Assembly: GCA_949318235.1 (NCBI GenBank)
Contig: OX439130.1
Span: 36,000,585 to 36,064,584 of the forward strand
Source: Ecdyonurus torrentis
Taxonomy: Eukaryota > Arthropoda > Insecta > Ephemeroptera > Heptageniidae
Reading direction: 5' to 3'
DNA length: 64,000 bases
Below the pieces are notes generated by a model, which saw only the letters and a program-made list of their open reading frames with translations, ran no database searches and was not told the origin of the DNA. Both the position numbers and the translations under genes were made by a program. Of the stretch, positions 25,149 to 40,341 are shown piece by piece. How positions within the stretch are numbered: the first letter of the stretch is position 1; the number at the start of each line of letters is the position of its first letter.

Positions 25149-25984
25149 TTTACATTCCAGTTTCAACGTTCATAAATTTGCAGAGAAATAATAATTTGAG
25201 TTAAAAGAGTTTAAATAAACCTCAATATAAATGTAATTTAAAATAATTTTATTTACATATGTTTTATTGATTATAGCAACTCTATAGTCTTAAGTTTTTG
25301 TTCTCATGAACATTATCTAGTTCTAGTTTGTCCAAGACAGCAAATAGTGTCCCCGCAAGGTTTGGGGGTCTGCCAAGCTATATCTCTCTAGCGAAACACA
25401 AAACACAATGCTAGACTTAACTGCTACATACACGTCTTCTTCTTCTTATTATTATTACAATGTTTTATTTTTATTTCAGACTCTTTCCGTTTGTAGAACT
25501 TTTATTTTTTACTTTATTGTGTACTGCACATACTTTTTTTTTTTTTTTTTTTTTAAATATTTTATAAAACGGAATGTATATTTCATTCTTGTATTTTATG
25601 CATAACTACGAGAAGTTTATAAATTATTATATGTGTTTGTGAAATTTTACAAAGCTATACTTTTTATAGGCAAATATTTCAAATGCTTTCTTTTGTATAC
25701 AATAATATAATATTTATTAGTTTCTAGTAAGAAAATACATGCTTTATAAACTTTATAGCAATTTGACGTTATTTTAAAAGCAATAAAAAATATTTTATTA
25801 TCATTTAAATCAAATCTTATTATTATTATTGGTTAATATGTCATCGATTGCTGAAATGCATTAGGACTGAAATGGAAGTACTGTGATGCTTTGAATAAAA
25901 GTTGAATGGTAGAACTCCCCTCCCTCTGTTTTTTTAGCACAGTTATACAATAGGCTATGACAACTATAAACATCTAACGTTGTG
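25149..25984. other. AT-rich DNA, no gene seen
   Basis: Short GC-richer patch near 25335-25400 (CCCCGCAAGG), a T-run near 25531-25554, otherwise featureless. Confidence 0.55.
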
Positions 25985-26152
25985 AGGAGTCACCAGATAA
26001 TATTTTGAATAACGAATTTTTGACATTTCCCTCCCATGCATTAATTTCAGCTCTTTTTTCTTCCTTGTCTGATGTTCACAGATCATAAAAATTTTATCAC
26101 AGACTCTCCGTAGTTGTTACCGTAAGCTTTAATAGAGCATCAAAAAATTTAA
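25985..26152 (-). mobile_element. TTAA-family repeat, partial copy (minus strand)
   Basis: Read on the minus strand, it matches the family from the TTTTTTGATGC segment through CGGTAACAAC, a GATAAAATTTTTATG segment and AACATCAGACAAG to GGTGACTCCTC. It lacks the 3' half of the family and is more diverged than the copies at 24809 and 30120. Confidence 0.6.
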
Positions 26153-26416
26153 GGGATCAAGTTTAGTATTGAACATGGTAAAAAATACTAATGGCAGAGC
26201 TACATACATCATGCAAGTTGCAGTAGGCTATATATATGTACATTAGCCTGGAACAGGTGCTGATATACATACTAAAATAATACCACCTATTGCAGATAAA
26301 ACATACTAAAATTAAGTTGTAACTCAGTTATATTAAATGGCATTTCACATAGATTAAGTGACATTGAAGTTCCAGGTCATTTCAGGTTTTATAGGATTCA
26401 TCATGTACTCTACCTT

Positions 26417-26419
<3 letters not shown>

Positions 26420-26470
<51 letters not shown>
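26420..26470. repeat. (AT)n microsatellite
   Basis: About 25 AT units. Confidence 0.97.

Positions 26471-28504
<2,034 letters not shown>

Positions 28505-28595
<91 letters not shown>
28505..28595. repeat. (AT)n microsatellite
   Basis: About 45 AT units, preceded by ATGTACATAAGTACATAT. Confidence 0.97.
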
Positions 28596-28597
<2 letters not shown>

Positions 28598-28599
28598 CA

Positions 28600-28739
28600 A
28601 ACGAGCCTGTAACATAGAACCCAACGATCTTAGTCTCCAATGTGCATAGGAGATCCAAAATACGCCCTCTTGAGTAGGAGTGGGGGTTATGGGCGGGCAG
28701 AGCAGTTGATGGACGTGAAAAAATTGGCAACATTGTCCT
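28600..28739 (+). repeat. Dispersed GGATCC-repeat, copy 1
   Basis: GC-richer stretch that matches the reverse complement of 35040-35200. Shared blocks are TTAGTCTCCAA, a GGAGATCCAAAA-like block, a GGCGGGCAG-type G-rich block and TTGGCAAC. It runs directly into the three-unit tandem repeat at 28740. No coding potential. Confidence 0.6.
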
Positions 28740-29185
28740 TTGGATCCTAAAATCCTTGGACTCTGTTAACATAATTATATAGTTATTTATTTTATTTTCA
28801 TTTATAAAATAAAATATATATTTGGATTCTACGCCCGTTGGATACTGTTGTCATAGTAAATTTTAAACGCGATTTTTTATATTGCTATTGGATCCTAAAA
28901 TCCTTGGACTCTTTAACAATCATATAGTTATTTATTTTATTTTTATTTATAAAATAAAATATATAATTTGGATGCTACGTCCTTTGGATACTGTTGTCAG
29001 TGTTGTCATAGGAAATTTTATAGTCGATTTTTTATATTGCTTTTGGATCCTAAAATCCTTGGAATCTGTTAACATATTATTGTTTATTTTATTCTTATTT
29101 AATAATATATATATTTTGATAATATTTTGATAAAATATATCATTTAGATACTGTTGTCTTTGGTTCTTTTAGAGGCGATTTTATA
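28740..29185 (+). repeat. Three tandem units of ~150 bp
   Basis: Units start at about 28740, 28888 and 29043 with TTGGATCCTAAAATCCTTGG. Each then has an AT-rich self-complementary segment (ATTTATTTTATTTT and TATAAAATAAAATATA), a block ending TTGGATACTGTTGTCAT or similar, and GATTTTTTATATTGCT. The third unit is the most diverged at its end. A GAAATTTTATAG variation and small indels separate the units. Confidence 0.85.
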
Positions 29186-29754
29186 AAGTAATATTTGGTT
29201 TTATTGCTTTATTTATATTATAAGTTTGAAGTAAGTGACCACAGTTTGCAAGGTGCATTCGATAAAAAATGCTCTAATAAAAAACAATATGTGATATATT
29301 TTAAAAAATTGAAATTTTGGAATGCAAAAGCGTTGCATACGAGCCTTTCTTTATGCTGTAAAACTTGTAAAATAAAAAGTTACAGTATTGAACATAATTT
29401 AAATTTCTCAATAAATTCAAAATTTAATTTTTCTTATTTATTTGAGGTAAATCCATATTATACCTTATATATAGTATGTAATATACTATATATAGTAGAA
29501 AAAAATGTCTTTTATTATTATTATATATTATGCTCCTTTTCGTATAGTATTTTAAAAATTAAGTTATCATAATATAATTATATAAAGCAATAAATATTCT
29601 AACAATATTGTAAGTGTTTGTAAGAATAAATTAAGTATATAGAAGTGTGCCTAATTAGATGTTTATTTTTCTGTAGATATCAAAATATAACAAAAATAAT
29701 AGAAATTTGTAATTAAATTTTATATCACACATAAAAATTAATAATTTACGTTAC
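29186..29754. other. AT-rich DNA, no gene confirmed
   Basis: A 125-codon + strand frame (29195-29572) has many Lys, Tyr, Phe and Asn codons, no recognisable domain, and starts inside the tail of the tandem repeat. I regard it as chance. Confidence 0.5.
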
Positions 29755-30030
29755 TTAGGGTTATATAGATGACTTATATCCCAAAATCTAAAAAGAAAAC
29801 TTTAAAACTTTATTATGTTACTTGAAAGTTATTTTGTAACAGCTACTTATGATAAAATTTTCAGAACCTGAGACCATCAGATAAGAGAAATAATAATTTT
29901 TGAATCTAACATGGGGTCTTATGGGACCAAAACTTCAAAAAATAATAATTTAAAATTTAGCAGGTTGACTCCTCATTTTTTTTTTTTTTTTTTACATTTT
30001 TAAAGATACCATTTCCTAATGTAGCTTGTA
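29755..30030 (+). mobile_element. TTAA-family repeat, copy B (degraded)
   Basis: Matches copies A and C through the GTAACAGCTAC, CATCAGATAAGAGA, TTATGGGACCAAAACTTC and GACTCCTC blocks. An 18-base T-run follows, and the match then fades, so the 3' end is uncertain. The left boundary reads CTTAGGG rather than an intact TTAA. Confidence 0.6.
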
Positions 30031-30119
30031 TCTTAAATAAAAAATTTTTCAATAAATATTATTAAGTATATATTTATACATAAAGTTATGTTAAAATTTA
30101 GGTGGTCATAGATATCCAC

Positions 30120-30151
30120 TTAACGGCTGTACTCAGATGTCTTGTAATTCA

Positions 30152-30189
<38 letters not shown>

Positions 30190-30478
30190 GCAAAATTTAT
30201 TATGACATTTGAAAGTTATTAGTAACAGCTACCCAAGATAAAGTTTTCAGAAACTCGTGACCATCAGATAAGAGAGAAAATAATTATTAAAATAAACATG
30301 GACTTTTATGGGACTAAAACTATAAAAAAATCATAATTTAAGATCTAGCACGGTGGCCCCTAAATTTTTATACATTTTTGAAGATATCATAAACAACTTT
30401 AGCACTGTGCAAAATTTCAGATTTTTCTTTCTTTACAATTTTTAGTCAAATCCCGCAGTACCTGATTTCTTGCCTTAA
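30120..30478 (+). mobile_element. TTAA-flanked repeat, copy C
   Basis: Full-length family member between TTAA at 30120-30123 and 30475-30478. It contains a 26-base A-run after the CAAAATCTT block and all the conserved interior blocks, including CGTGACCATCAGATAAGAG and AGTCAAATCCCGCAGTACC. It lies only about 100 bases after copy B in the same orientation. Confidence 0.72.
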
Positions 30479-32117
30479 TTATTTTCAATAATTTTGCAAG
30501 CATTGATGCACAATAACAAACCCTAAAAGAAAGAAAATATAGTTTTGGAGGCAGGCACAGCTATTTTTTTTATTCATTTTAAGTGTTTTAATTATTTATG
30601 TTATTATTATTATTATTATTTTTTAACCTGCAACATCCAGTTAAAAAAATCAATAAAATTTTCAGTTATGATAATTTTAATGTTAATTTAAGAAGATAGA
30701 AGAAACTTTAATTTATTATGATTTTTTTATCATGGCATAAATATTGATAAATTGTAAGATGACTAATTATTATACTGTACTACATATATTATTCTTTAGT
30801 TGTTCAAGCTGCTGTTAAATGCTGTTATAGTAAATTTTTATGTATTATACATTACATAGCTATTCTATTAGTCCGAGGAATAAAAGCTTTGATTTTGTGG
30901 AAAATTTGTATTTTTTTAAACAAAGCTTCAAACTTCAAATAGCTTCAAAAGAGGACAAAAAAGTTAATAAATTAAGAAAAATATATAAGTCTTACTCATA
31001 TTTAAATTATGTTTATTGTTATTTGTATAATTATTTGTTTCTTAAAAAAATATATAGGATAGTACTCTTATATTTTTAATAAAAGAAAACAAGTAGTGCA
31101 AGTCTCGTAAATTCTTCTAAAATGGACTTCTTTTTTTTTACAAATTATATAAAATATGCATTTTAAAGGTTATTTATGTTATAGTTACAACTATTATTAA
31201 AAAAAGGTGATATTCAAAAATTTAAGGGGAGGGGGGTTAATGACAATTACCCCTCCTTCCAACTTGAATCAAGTAGGATTCCGGTGTTGGTGTTAAAAAA
31301 GAAGAAAGATCTGAGCACATAATAAAAATAACAATGATAAGAATGAAAAATAAACACAGTAAAAAAAATTTCATGATTTTAATAACAGTTAAAGGGATAT
31401 TTATAATAATTATAACCAAAAATCTTGTTAATCTTTCGATAAAATTACTGCTTTTATAATACACGCTTAATATTATTTGCAAATGTTCCACTTTGTATTT
31501 CAATGGTTTAAATTTGTTTATGATTTTTGAAGTAACGTCACTTTTTTCTTCTTTTTTTTTACAAACATTTAAGAACATTTAAATAATATTAATTAAAAAA
31601 TATTATATTTTTATTACAAGTGAAAAGTTGCATAACCCTGATATCATTTATAGATTGATTTTTTTTTTTACCTAATTCTATTTCGCATCGGGTTCTACAT
31701 TTATATTTATTATAATACATTGCTCGCATGCTTTCATCCATGCAATTAGCGAATAGTAGTGCTCATACGAAAGCAAATTTTATTTAAAGAAGGGTAAATG
31801 TTTATAGAAAAAAATAAGCTATGCACTTGATAATAATATTTTTTTCCCATATATGTACGTTCTGTACATTAATTATTATTCATACATGTTATAAAATAAA
31901 AGAAAAACAAAAGAAACAATAACATATTAAAGAACTATTGAAAAAGGGAGAATAACATGGCATATTTTAACATCTTTTCTTAATTAAAATATGCGTAATA
32001 CCACATTCTTACGTATAATCATCAAATATATTTCAATATAAGGTGCGGAAACATAAATGCTCTGTCAAAGTGTATATCCTTTGTACAAAGACAGATTTGC
32101 TATACAATGTTTATAAT
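30479..32117. other. AT-rich DNA, no gene seen
   Basis: A G-rich then C-rich hairpin-like stretch occurs at 31227-31260 (GGGGAGGGGGG facing ACCCCTCC). Short frames near 30840 and 31237 are AT-driven. Confidence 0.55.
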
Positions 32118-32997
32118 ATTAAAATACTTTCACCTCGGTAACAAAGGAACGCAGACAGAAACGGTACTGTATAGTTAAAAAAATTAAGGTGGACAAAAAG
32201 CACTTATACAAAACCAGGGATTATAGTACCTGCTACCCTGGCACCAAGACCTATACAGTATGTATATATTATCCTGCTCGTAATCGATTTTGATTTTGAT
32301 ATCACGCAAAGTAACAGAGTCGCAGTGAACCAAATTCATTTTATTTCATACACGAAAAAAATAGATTACATAATTTATGCTACAGTTATATGTCATTCTA
32401 GCATAATTACTGCTAAATTAGAGCAAGAAATTATTTATGCTGTATGCTGTACAATATATTGCTAATAATTTTATTCTATGTAATATACTTATTATTCAGT
32501 AGTTATATAAATTATGCTGTATTGAACAATTTGTGCTAGCATAAAAATTACCTAGCATAATTATTATGTATTTATTTTTGTTCGTGTACTTTCATTAAAA
32601 ATCAGGCGGACTTCATCTTTGATTGACGTTTCTGGAGTCATTTTTAAAATATGTGTAATTACAATGTGATGATTATTGTTATATATACACATTATATTTT
32701 AAATGTGTATTTTGTTCTACCCTATAGATCCTAGAAAGTCAATCAAAAAAGAAATCTGTATGATTTTTAATAAAATTATAAAATAAAATAAATTTGGTTT
32801 ACTGTGACTGTTACTTCACATGATATCAAAATCAATTACGCATAATATAATTTAGGTCTTATGCTCAGGTAGCAAGTATAGTCCCGTAACTGTATTCAAA
32901 TGTTATATTGTAAAATAGCTTTTCTCTATATCTATTTTTTACTCTACCGTTCTATTCTCTGGTTCCTTTGTTCCGAGATAAAAGTATTTTTGATACC
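32118..32997. mobile_element. Old palindromic element
   Basis: The left half pairs with the complement of the right half over several blocks. These are ACTTTcACCTCGGTAACAAA with ACTTTTATCTCGGAACAAAG, TACCTGCTACC with TACTTGCTACC, AATCGATTTTGATTTT with AATTGATTTTGATATC, GCAAAGTAACAGAG with GTGAAGTAACAG, and TTAAAAATCAGGCGGA with TTAAAAATCATACAGA. The centre is near 32670. Substitutions and indels are frequent, so it is older than the elements at 11280 and 44722. A younger MITE interrupts the left arm. No frame and no clear target duplication. Confidence 0.7.
32351..32586. mobile_element. TA-flanked MITE nested in palindrome
   Basis: A 236-bp element with ends CACGAAAAAAATAGA and its inverted, slightly diverged partner ending TTTTTGTTCGTG. 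It is flanked by TA at 32349-32350 and 32587-32588. The interior repeats GCATAAT and its complement several times. The opposite arm of the host palindrome reads straight through a single TA at the same place, which gives an internal empty site. Confidence 0.75.
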
Positions 32998-33132
32998 ATA
33001 TATAGACTTAATAGATGTATATATGCGTCTATCGTTGATTTAAACATTTTTTATAGCAATGAATTGGATTTTTTTTTAAATAAATTTAAGGGGGAACAAA
33101 TGAATTTTAGATATATGACATATGACCACTTT

Positions 33133-33193
33133 AAATAGGGTTGTCAAGCCCTCACAACGCCTTAATAAAGTTACTTATTATTATTATTATTAA
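33133..33193 (+). mobile_element. Truncated retroposon 3' end, (TTA)n tail
   Basis: A short segment GTCAAGCCCTCACAACGCC, then TTAATAAAG and about six TTA units. The same CCCTCACAACGCCTT block occurs on the minus strand at 45233-45275. A simple-repeat tail after AATAAAG is the usual appearance of a heavily 5'-truncated non-LTR retrotransposon or SINE. Confidence 0.5.
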
Positions 33194-33343
33194 TATAGAG
33201 TAAAACTGTATAGCTATACTCTTATGAGTCATAAGAATATAGCTATATGTTAGCTTATGAGTAACACCATATTAATCTACTTATACTATGGTAACACGCA
33301 GAGTGGTAACAGTGCAATATTAATTTTATAAAAAACATAATTG

Positions 33344-33348
<5 letters not shown>

Positions 33349-33404
<56 letters not shown>
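33349..33404. repeat. (CT)n microsatellite
   Basis: About 28 CT units. Confidence 0.97.
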
Positions 33405-33407
<3 letters not shown>

Positions 33408-33674
33408 TTGCTACTAATTTTACTGAAATATCAATAGTAGAACATCTATACATGCTATATTCCAAAAATGTTTAAATTTTTACCCAAATTTAAGTCAATA
33501 GAAAATGCAGTAGCTGATGGTGGTAAAAACTATCGGAACCACTTTCAACAGAAAAGAAAGAAAACAATTATTATATTAAACTTAATAATCGTTACACAAT
33601 TTAACAAATATATATGTATTGTATACTGTATAGCCTAATTGTTGCTGTTTAAGAACAACATTATTACTTTTTAT

Positions 33675-33798
33675 GTGCGAAACATAAATATTTTATGCTA
33701 TGAATAAAAAAGCATAATTAATTTCATGTTGAATAATTTGCGGTGTTCAAATGAATGTATTAATTCAACTAGCATAATTTTAAAAAACAATCCGTGTA
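33675..33798. repeat. Diverged GCATAAT-type repeat
   Basis: Contains ATTTTATGCTA, GCATAATTAATTT and AGCATAATTTTAAAA blocks between inverted ends GTGCGAAAC and ATCCGTGTA. It resembles the MITE at 32351 in organisation but is more diverged. Boundaries are approximate. Confidence 0.35.
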
Positions 33799-33799
33799 T

Positions 33800-35039
33800 T
33801 ATATAGTTCTGCTTAAAAAAACAATTATTAGTTATAACTTTGCAAAGCTATTCAACTCATAAAGCTTTTACATCGGGAAAATTTGACTTTAATTATTATA
33901 TAAATACGCAAATAATTATTGTATAACATAAGCTGCATTTATGTCGTATCTACTGTATATATTTATATAGCATAAATGTTGCAGAATTGGAACAGTATAA
34001 GTAACTATCTTTAATAAAACAGACAATATTCAATATTTATTTAGCTAAATGTAACGTAGTTATTATGCAGTTATAGTATATATAAATTATATTGCAGTAG
34101 ACAAATGGTACTGAAAAATTAATTTTTAAACAATTATTCTGAATTTTTGTCTGAGTTTAAGTGTAGCAAGGCATGTAGATATTTATTTTTATTATTACTT
34201 TCATTACTTTCTGTTTTACCTTTATTTTCGTGAACGTTACTTACTTCTTAGAAATTTTATACTTACATAATGTAAAACATTATAATTCTTATATTATAAT
34301 ATCATATATAATATGTAAATAAACACATCATTGTATATATATAAGGGAGAACACTAATTTTCATGGCCAGTTATAATATCTTACATCGCATTTTTTAATT
34401 TTACAAAGAGTGATCTTTGATGTTCCACAATAATAATAATACTAATAATAATAATATAAGAAAAGTAGTTTTGGTAACCATGATATTACGCACGGCTACA
34501 TTATTTTATAGTCATGTGAACATCCTTTACGTCAAATTAACTTCAAACGCATACTGCTCCGTAATAAAATATTTGTTATATAAGCAGAATTTATTTAAGA
34601 AAATCCAAAAGTGTTATACATAACTAAGCAGCATTGCCTAATAAATTATTAAATTATCTACTCTAAACTGAACTATAGTATTTCTCTATTCAGATTTTTT
34701 TTCTATGTTTCATTTCATTATACGAAGACTATTAGCATATAGACTGCATGACAAAAAATAATAAAAATAAATTCTTCTAATAATTGTTCTATATAACATT
34801 GTTTATTGATTCTTGCATTGTTATAGTCTTAATTTAGTGATGCATTTGTTAAAATTATAATAAGAACGTATTAAAGAAATCCAAATAATATTCAATACGA
34901 AATTAAAAAGTTTTTTTTTTAATTAAAGTTTTAAAACTTTAGCGGTTTTTTGCAATAAAAAATATATTCCAACAGCATTTAATAATATATTTGAAATATA
35001 AATATAAAAATTTAAAAAATAAATACAAACTGTCCTTCT
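33800..35039. other. AT-rich DNA, no gene seen
   Basis: Only short simple repeats (AAT)n near 34428-34457 and AT-driven frames. Confidence 0.6.
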
Positions 35040-35200
35040 AATCAACTGCTCGTAGGATCCAATTTGCTTAGTTGCCAAGTAGGTATTTTTACCTTTAATA
35101 CCTGCTTACATCCCTCCCTGCGCCACCCTAAAAATCCTTCGCTCCTCCTACTTTTGGATCCTACGAGCGTTGGAGACTAAAATCATTGGATTGAACGATA
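35040..35200 (-). repeat. Dispersed GGATCC-repeat, copy 2
   Basis: Reverse-complement relative of 28600-28760. TTTTGGATCCTACGAGCG, TTGGAGACTAAAATCATTGG and TTGCCAAGT blocks match in the same order when inverted. It is richer in C+T in its middle (CCCTCCCTGCGCCACCC). Confidence 0.6.
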
Positions 35201-35471
35201 TGACCTCAATCAAACACTTATTATGATTTCTCTATAAGTTTGTATTATAAAATATATTGAAATACTTGGTTTCACTTTTTCAAAAAGAAACAGAGAATTA
35301 AAAAGACTGTCGAGTTGAGATTAGTATTTCATTTTAATGCTTTTATAATGCCGGAATTATTAAAAAACTCTTTCATAGTTTTTTATTGATCAAATAATAG
35401 TCTAATTAATCTTTATATTTTTTAGTTTTTTATCAGAAAATTTACGATGCTATAATTTGGCTTTTGTCCAA

Positions 35472-35475
<4 letters not shown>

Positions 35476-35516
<41 letters not shown>

Positions 35517-35518
35517 GG
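35476..35518. repeat. Poly(A)33 joined to poly(G)10
   Basis: 33 A followed directly by 10 G. It may represent an old retroposon tail, but no body is recognised. Confidence 0.9.
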
Positions 35519-35529
35519 CGTTAATATAA

Positions 35530-35574
35530 CGTTTGTTTGAGAGAGAACAAACAGAGAGAAAAGCGAGAGGGAGA

Positions 35575-35609
<35 letters not shown>

Positions 35610-35700
35610 ATGTAGAAATTCGCTGAAACGACATGCGTTCAGTTAATCGAGCGAAAGAGACGGTTTATTTCTCCTTCTCTGCAGCTTAAATATAAGTCTA
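35530..35700. promoter_or_regulatory. GA-rich, GC-richer patch, possible regulatory DNA
   Basis: A GAGAGAGAAC/AGCGAGAGG-rich stretch leads into a (GA)n tract (35578-35605), followed by about 90 bases with several CpG-containing motifs (TTCGCTGAAACGACATGCG, AATCGAGCG, GAGACGG). The layout resembles the leaders at 4150 and 62965, but no ATG with a donor follows. Function is inferred only from the resemblance. Confidence 0.2.
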
Positions 35701-37496
35701 TAATCATAAACCGAAGCCGAGAAAACCTTCACGTTCAAAATAAAGGCATTTTAAATTTTATTTTATTACGACTTTTTGATCATGTGAAATATTCGTGAAA
35801 AATAATACACCCATTTGTATTTTCTCACATTGATAATAATTTTTAGTATATGACTATAAAATGACACTATAAAGTGAAATGACCCGTGATTATGGAACTA
35901 TGATGATATGGATAAAATTCAATATTAATGGTCATTATAACAAAAAACAAACAAAAATGCTTAATGTGATTTGATAAAATTCAGACTTGAAGCATTCTTG
36001 TGTCCCTTATTTTTTTATTATAAATATATATGTTTTTCTCATACAACACGAAAATAAGATACTGAAGGAGTAACTCAATTGTTGACTCAATTATGGTGTG
36101 TAGCCGAAATACTGTAAAGTAGTAAAATTAGGGAACAAAATTTCTCTTCTTTATAACACAGCCATGACTCGGCCAACCACAGATGCACAACACAATTTAT
36201 AAATTTACTTTTCCATGTGGCTATCTTGAAATTTATTTCATCAATATTTTTCATTTAAATTCACACCTGTGTTTTAGAAGTTTTGATTTTTTTATCAATT
36301 TGGAAGCTACAACATATTTTTCTACCTGAAACTTACTGTATATATATTTATTTAAAAATATATATTTTAATATTTGAGTGACTTGTGAGATAGAATGAAA
36401 CGTTTTATATTAAAAAATTGTGAGTCTAACATCATAAGAACCCAAATGTTAGAGAATTTTTATTCTTACTCGCAGGCTATATTCTGTTCCCTGGAGATAT
36501 GATAAATATTTTCATCAAATTCTTATAAAATACATTTTTAAATGATGAGAAAGTTTACTGAAGGGAAAAAACATGAACTTTATAGCATTCTGATATTTAC
36601 ATATATAATACACATTTAAGGACAATTTAAACTTTTATTTTCTTGGTTTTAATACATTTTATGTCATCAAAGTTAAAAACAATATTATGAAATTATTAAC
36701 ATGACAAACACAAATATTATATTATAATTTTTTATTCATAAACAAAAACACTCTGATTGAAAAACACCTAAGGTTTTTAGATAGCACAGCAAATATTTTA
36801 TAATGAAAAAAACGTTGAAGACGCATAGAAAATTATTTTCACTTTTATACATTTTAAGATGTAAATACTTTTCATATTCTTAAAAAAAAAATCCTACATT
36901 TTACCCCTAAACTTCTCCTCTTTAGGGTTAAAATGGTGAAAACTTTTTCAAAGAAACGTTAATAGCAGAAGCAGGAGCGCATATATGAAAAGTTTAAATC
37001 TAATTTATGTTTATCATGGGAATAAGCAAAATAATGTCACCTAACTAAGGAATTTCTTAAGTTTTACAAAATTTTTGATTAAAATGTTAATTTGATGGCA
37101 TGGTATAATTAATTGTTGTCTCAATTTACGTTAGAACTGCATGTCTGGGACTTAGCAGGGGACTTAACTGTTAAGACCCGTTGATGAGGGTAGTTTGAGG
37201 CTTAACATGGTCGCGTTTTATTGTTGTATTTATATAGTTAACCTCAAAGAATAAAGTTTTTATTATGAGGATTATGTCAGTGCATTTCCTTTCTCTTTTG
37301 TTCATTTTAATTATGTTCCTATAAATTTGGATTATAAGTAAGTATAAGAGAAATTATATATATATTATTTTCAAGTTTATAGTATTTATTAAAATAAACT
37401 CCAAAACAATTTTTTTTGTCTATTTGCAAATTTTAGGCATGTGTTTCTATGTATGTTTGTGGTTAATTCCAAACATTGACAGTGAATGTTTCTTAA
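35701..37496. other. AT-rich DNA, no gene seen
   Basis: Includes a slightly GC-richer block near 37135-37256 that ends GAATAAAG followed by T-rich sequence. This could be a retroposon end or a chance signal. Otherwise featureless. Confidence 0.55.
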
Positions 37497-37812
37497 AAGT
37501 ATAGATCATTAGAAAATATAAGCATTTAAATCATAAAACACTTTGATGGGACTTACATAAATAACATTAGTTTGTCTCAAATTCTTAAAGTAGCGCCGTA
37601 GTAGTATTATATTAAAAAAAAAAAAATCGATTTATGCAACCTGCACAACATTCTTATACGACTTTTTCTGGAATTTCTCTCGTAAATAGCGTACTCTACA
37701 GTATTTTTATGCTCAATTATGGAGCCACATTTACATTCTGGTAAAAGTTGTCATCAGTTTTGGAGATCGCATTATGTGTTTAATCATTAAAAAGCACATG
37801 TTGTTTCAGAAT
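37497..37812 (-). repeat. Dispersed 0.3-kb repeat, copy 1 (uninterrupted)
   Basis: On the minus strand this reads CATGTGCTTTTTAATGATTA, an ATGTAAATGTGGC segment, ATACTGTAGAGTACGC, TTGTGCAGGTTGCATAAATC, then AATTTGAGACAAACTAATG and TTATTTATGTAAGTCCCATC. The same order occurs in the copies around 47586-49135 and 56590-56915. At the point where the 47-kb copy carries a hAT-like insertion this copy has a single TTTGAG, so it is an empty site. The element family is unknown. Confidence 0.75.
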
Positions 37813-39214
37813 AATTTTTTTTTTGGCATACTTTTAATTCAACATTTTTAATTAAATGATAACATTATTGAGAGTATTTAATTTAACGCCATTTCACGGG
37901 AAGTTTTATTGAGAGGTTTTGGCTTTCGTGTTACATATTGATAACATTATTGTTGCAAATTCAGTTACAAAAAGTGAAATGAATTTCAAGTTGGTAAACT
38001 GATTGAAATGTCAAACTTTTATATCTATAATGTTTTTTAAATTCCACGTTGTAACAAAATCCTATCACGACAAGGAAAAGTGTTCAAATAAAATTTGAAA
38101 CTAACAATTTCTTTCAAAAATGAATTTTCTTCCTTTTCGCCTTTTCCTTGTAGCAAGTAGATACATTTTCAATGATAAAAGGAAGGAAAAGAAAAGTATA
38201 ACTTATTCAAGTGAATTCATTTTGTCGCCTCATTATTATGGGACAACTTCTAACATTTTTCTTTTTTCCTTCATCCATCTTTCCTGGCAAGTATAGGGTA
38301 TCTTGCATCGATCACAATAAGAAAACACGAATATATATCTTCTTTTTTTTTAAATGACGTCACAAGAACCGTATAAATTTTAATACATAAACTTTTACGG
38401 TCTCTAGAGATATCATTAGAGTCGCCTTTATACAATTTTAATTTATGCCATAATTATGAATAACAAACGAGCGTCGTATGCATGCTATATTAATGCTGCA
38501 ATTTTAATAATGTCGCGTATTTTCTACTTAAAATTTTTGTTATCGGTTTTGCGTTGTTTATTTATTTATCGTGATTTTTTTCTACTATAATTATTTCAAA
38601 AGTATTTTCATATTCAAGTAGCTAAGAACTATGTTAAGTTATGCAGTAGAAAAATTCTAATACAGTATTGTATGTAAATAACGCGTCTAGGAGAGTTCAG
38701 TTCACATATGCACAAGATAAGAAATATAAATTTATCTTGTTGAAAGAATTTAGTTGTCGAGCCAATTTTCTCTGCTGTATCACGAGTTATGTTTGTTGAA
38801 TATTAAATCCAATACCCTGAGGTCATCCGGTGATAAATCCATCTGTAGTTTTCTGTAGAAAATATTCAAAGAATATAAAAAGAAATGTATTATAATTCTT
38901 GTCTGAATATATATCCTCAAGACTGCTGATATAGTTTATAAATTTAATAAGTTTTTGTTCATAAAGATTTAGAAATTTTAGATGTATGATTTTAAATTCA
39001 AACATTAAGTCTTTTAATATGGTTTCAATAGTGGTTCGTGATTCTTCTTATATAACTAAAACATAATAATGAAATAAGTTTTGCATTAAAATTCCAGCAG
39101 GTATGTTACACAAAGGCATACTTTAAGCTTGAGCTTTAAAAAGATTGAAGTGCACCTAAATATATTCTTCAGTAAGACAATAGGGTTTTATATTCATTCT
39201 GGTGATAAAATTGT
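37813..39214. other. AT-rich DNA, no gene seen
   Basis: No structure recognised beyond A/T runs. A TGACGTCA octamer occurs at 38355-38362 without supporting context. Confidence 0.55.
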
Positions 39215-40140
<926 letters not shown>

Positions 40141-40221
40141 AAACAGTTGGGTTAAATTGAGAGGTTGTATGCCTGATTTTGCCCAATAAAAGCCGTTAAT
40201 TATTATTATTATTATTATTAT
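40141..40221 (+). mobile_element. Truncated retroposon 3' end, (ATT)n tail
   Basis: GGTTGTATGCCTGATTTTGC is followed by CCAATAAAAGCCG and a tail of about eight ATT units. Its organisation matches the stubs at 33133 and 46660. Confidence 0.5.
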
Positions 40222-40277
40222 GTTTCAAAATGGGGAAAAATTAAAAAATAGCGCTTAAGAATTACTTAATTGAAAAT

Positions 40278-40280
<3 letters not shown>

Positions 40281-40337
<57 letters not shown>
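40281..40337. repeat. (GA)n microsatellite
   Basis: About 28 GA units, 60 bases after the retroposon stub. Confidence 0.97.

Positions 40338-40341
<4 letters not shown>

Noticed and set aside
29195..29572. 125-codon plus-strand open frame
   Set aside because: AT-driven composition, starts in a tandem repeat, and no domain recognised.
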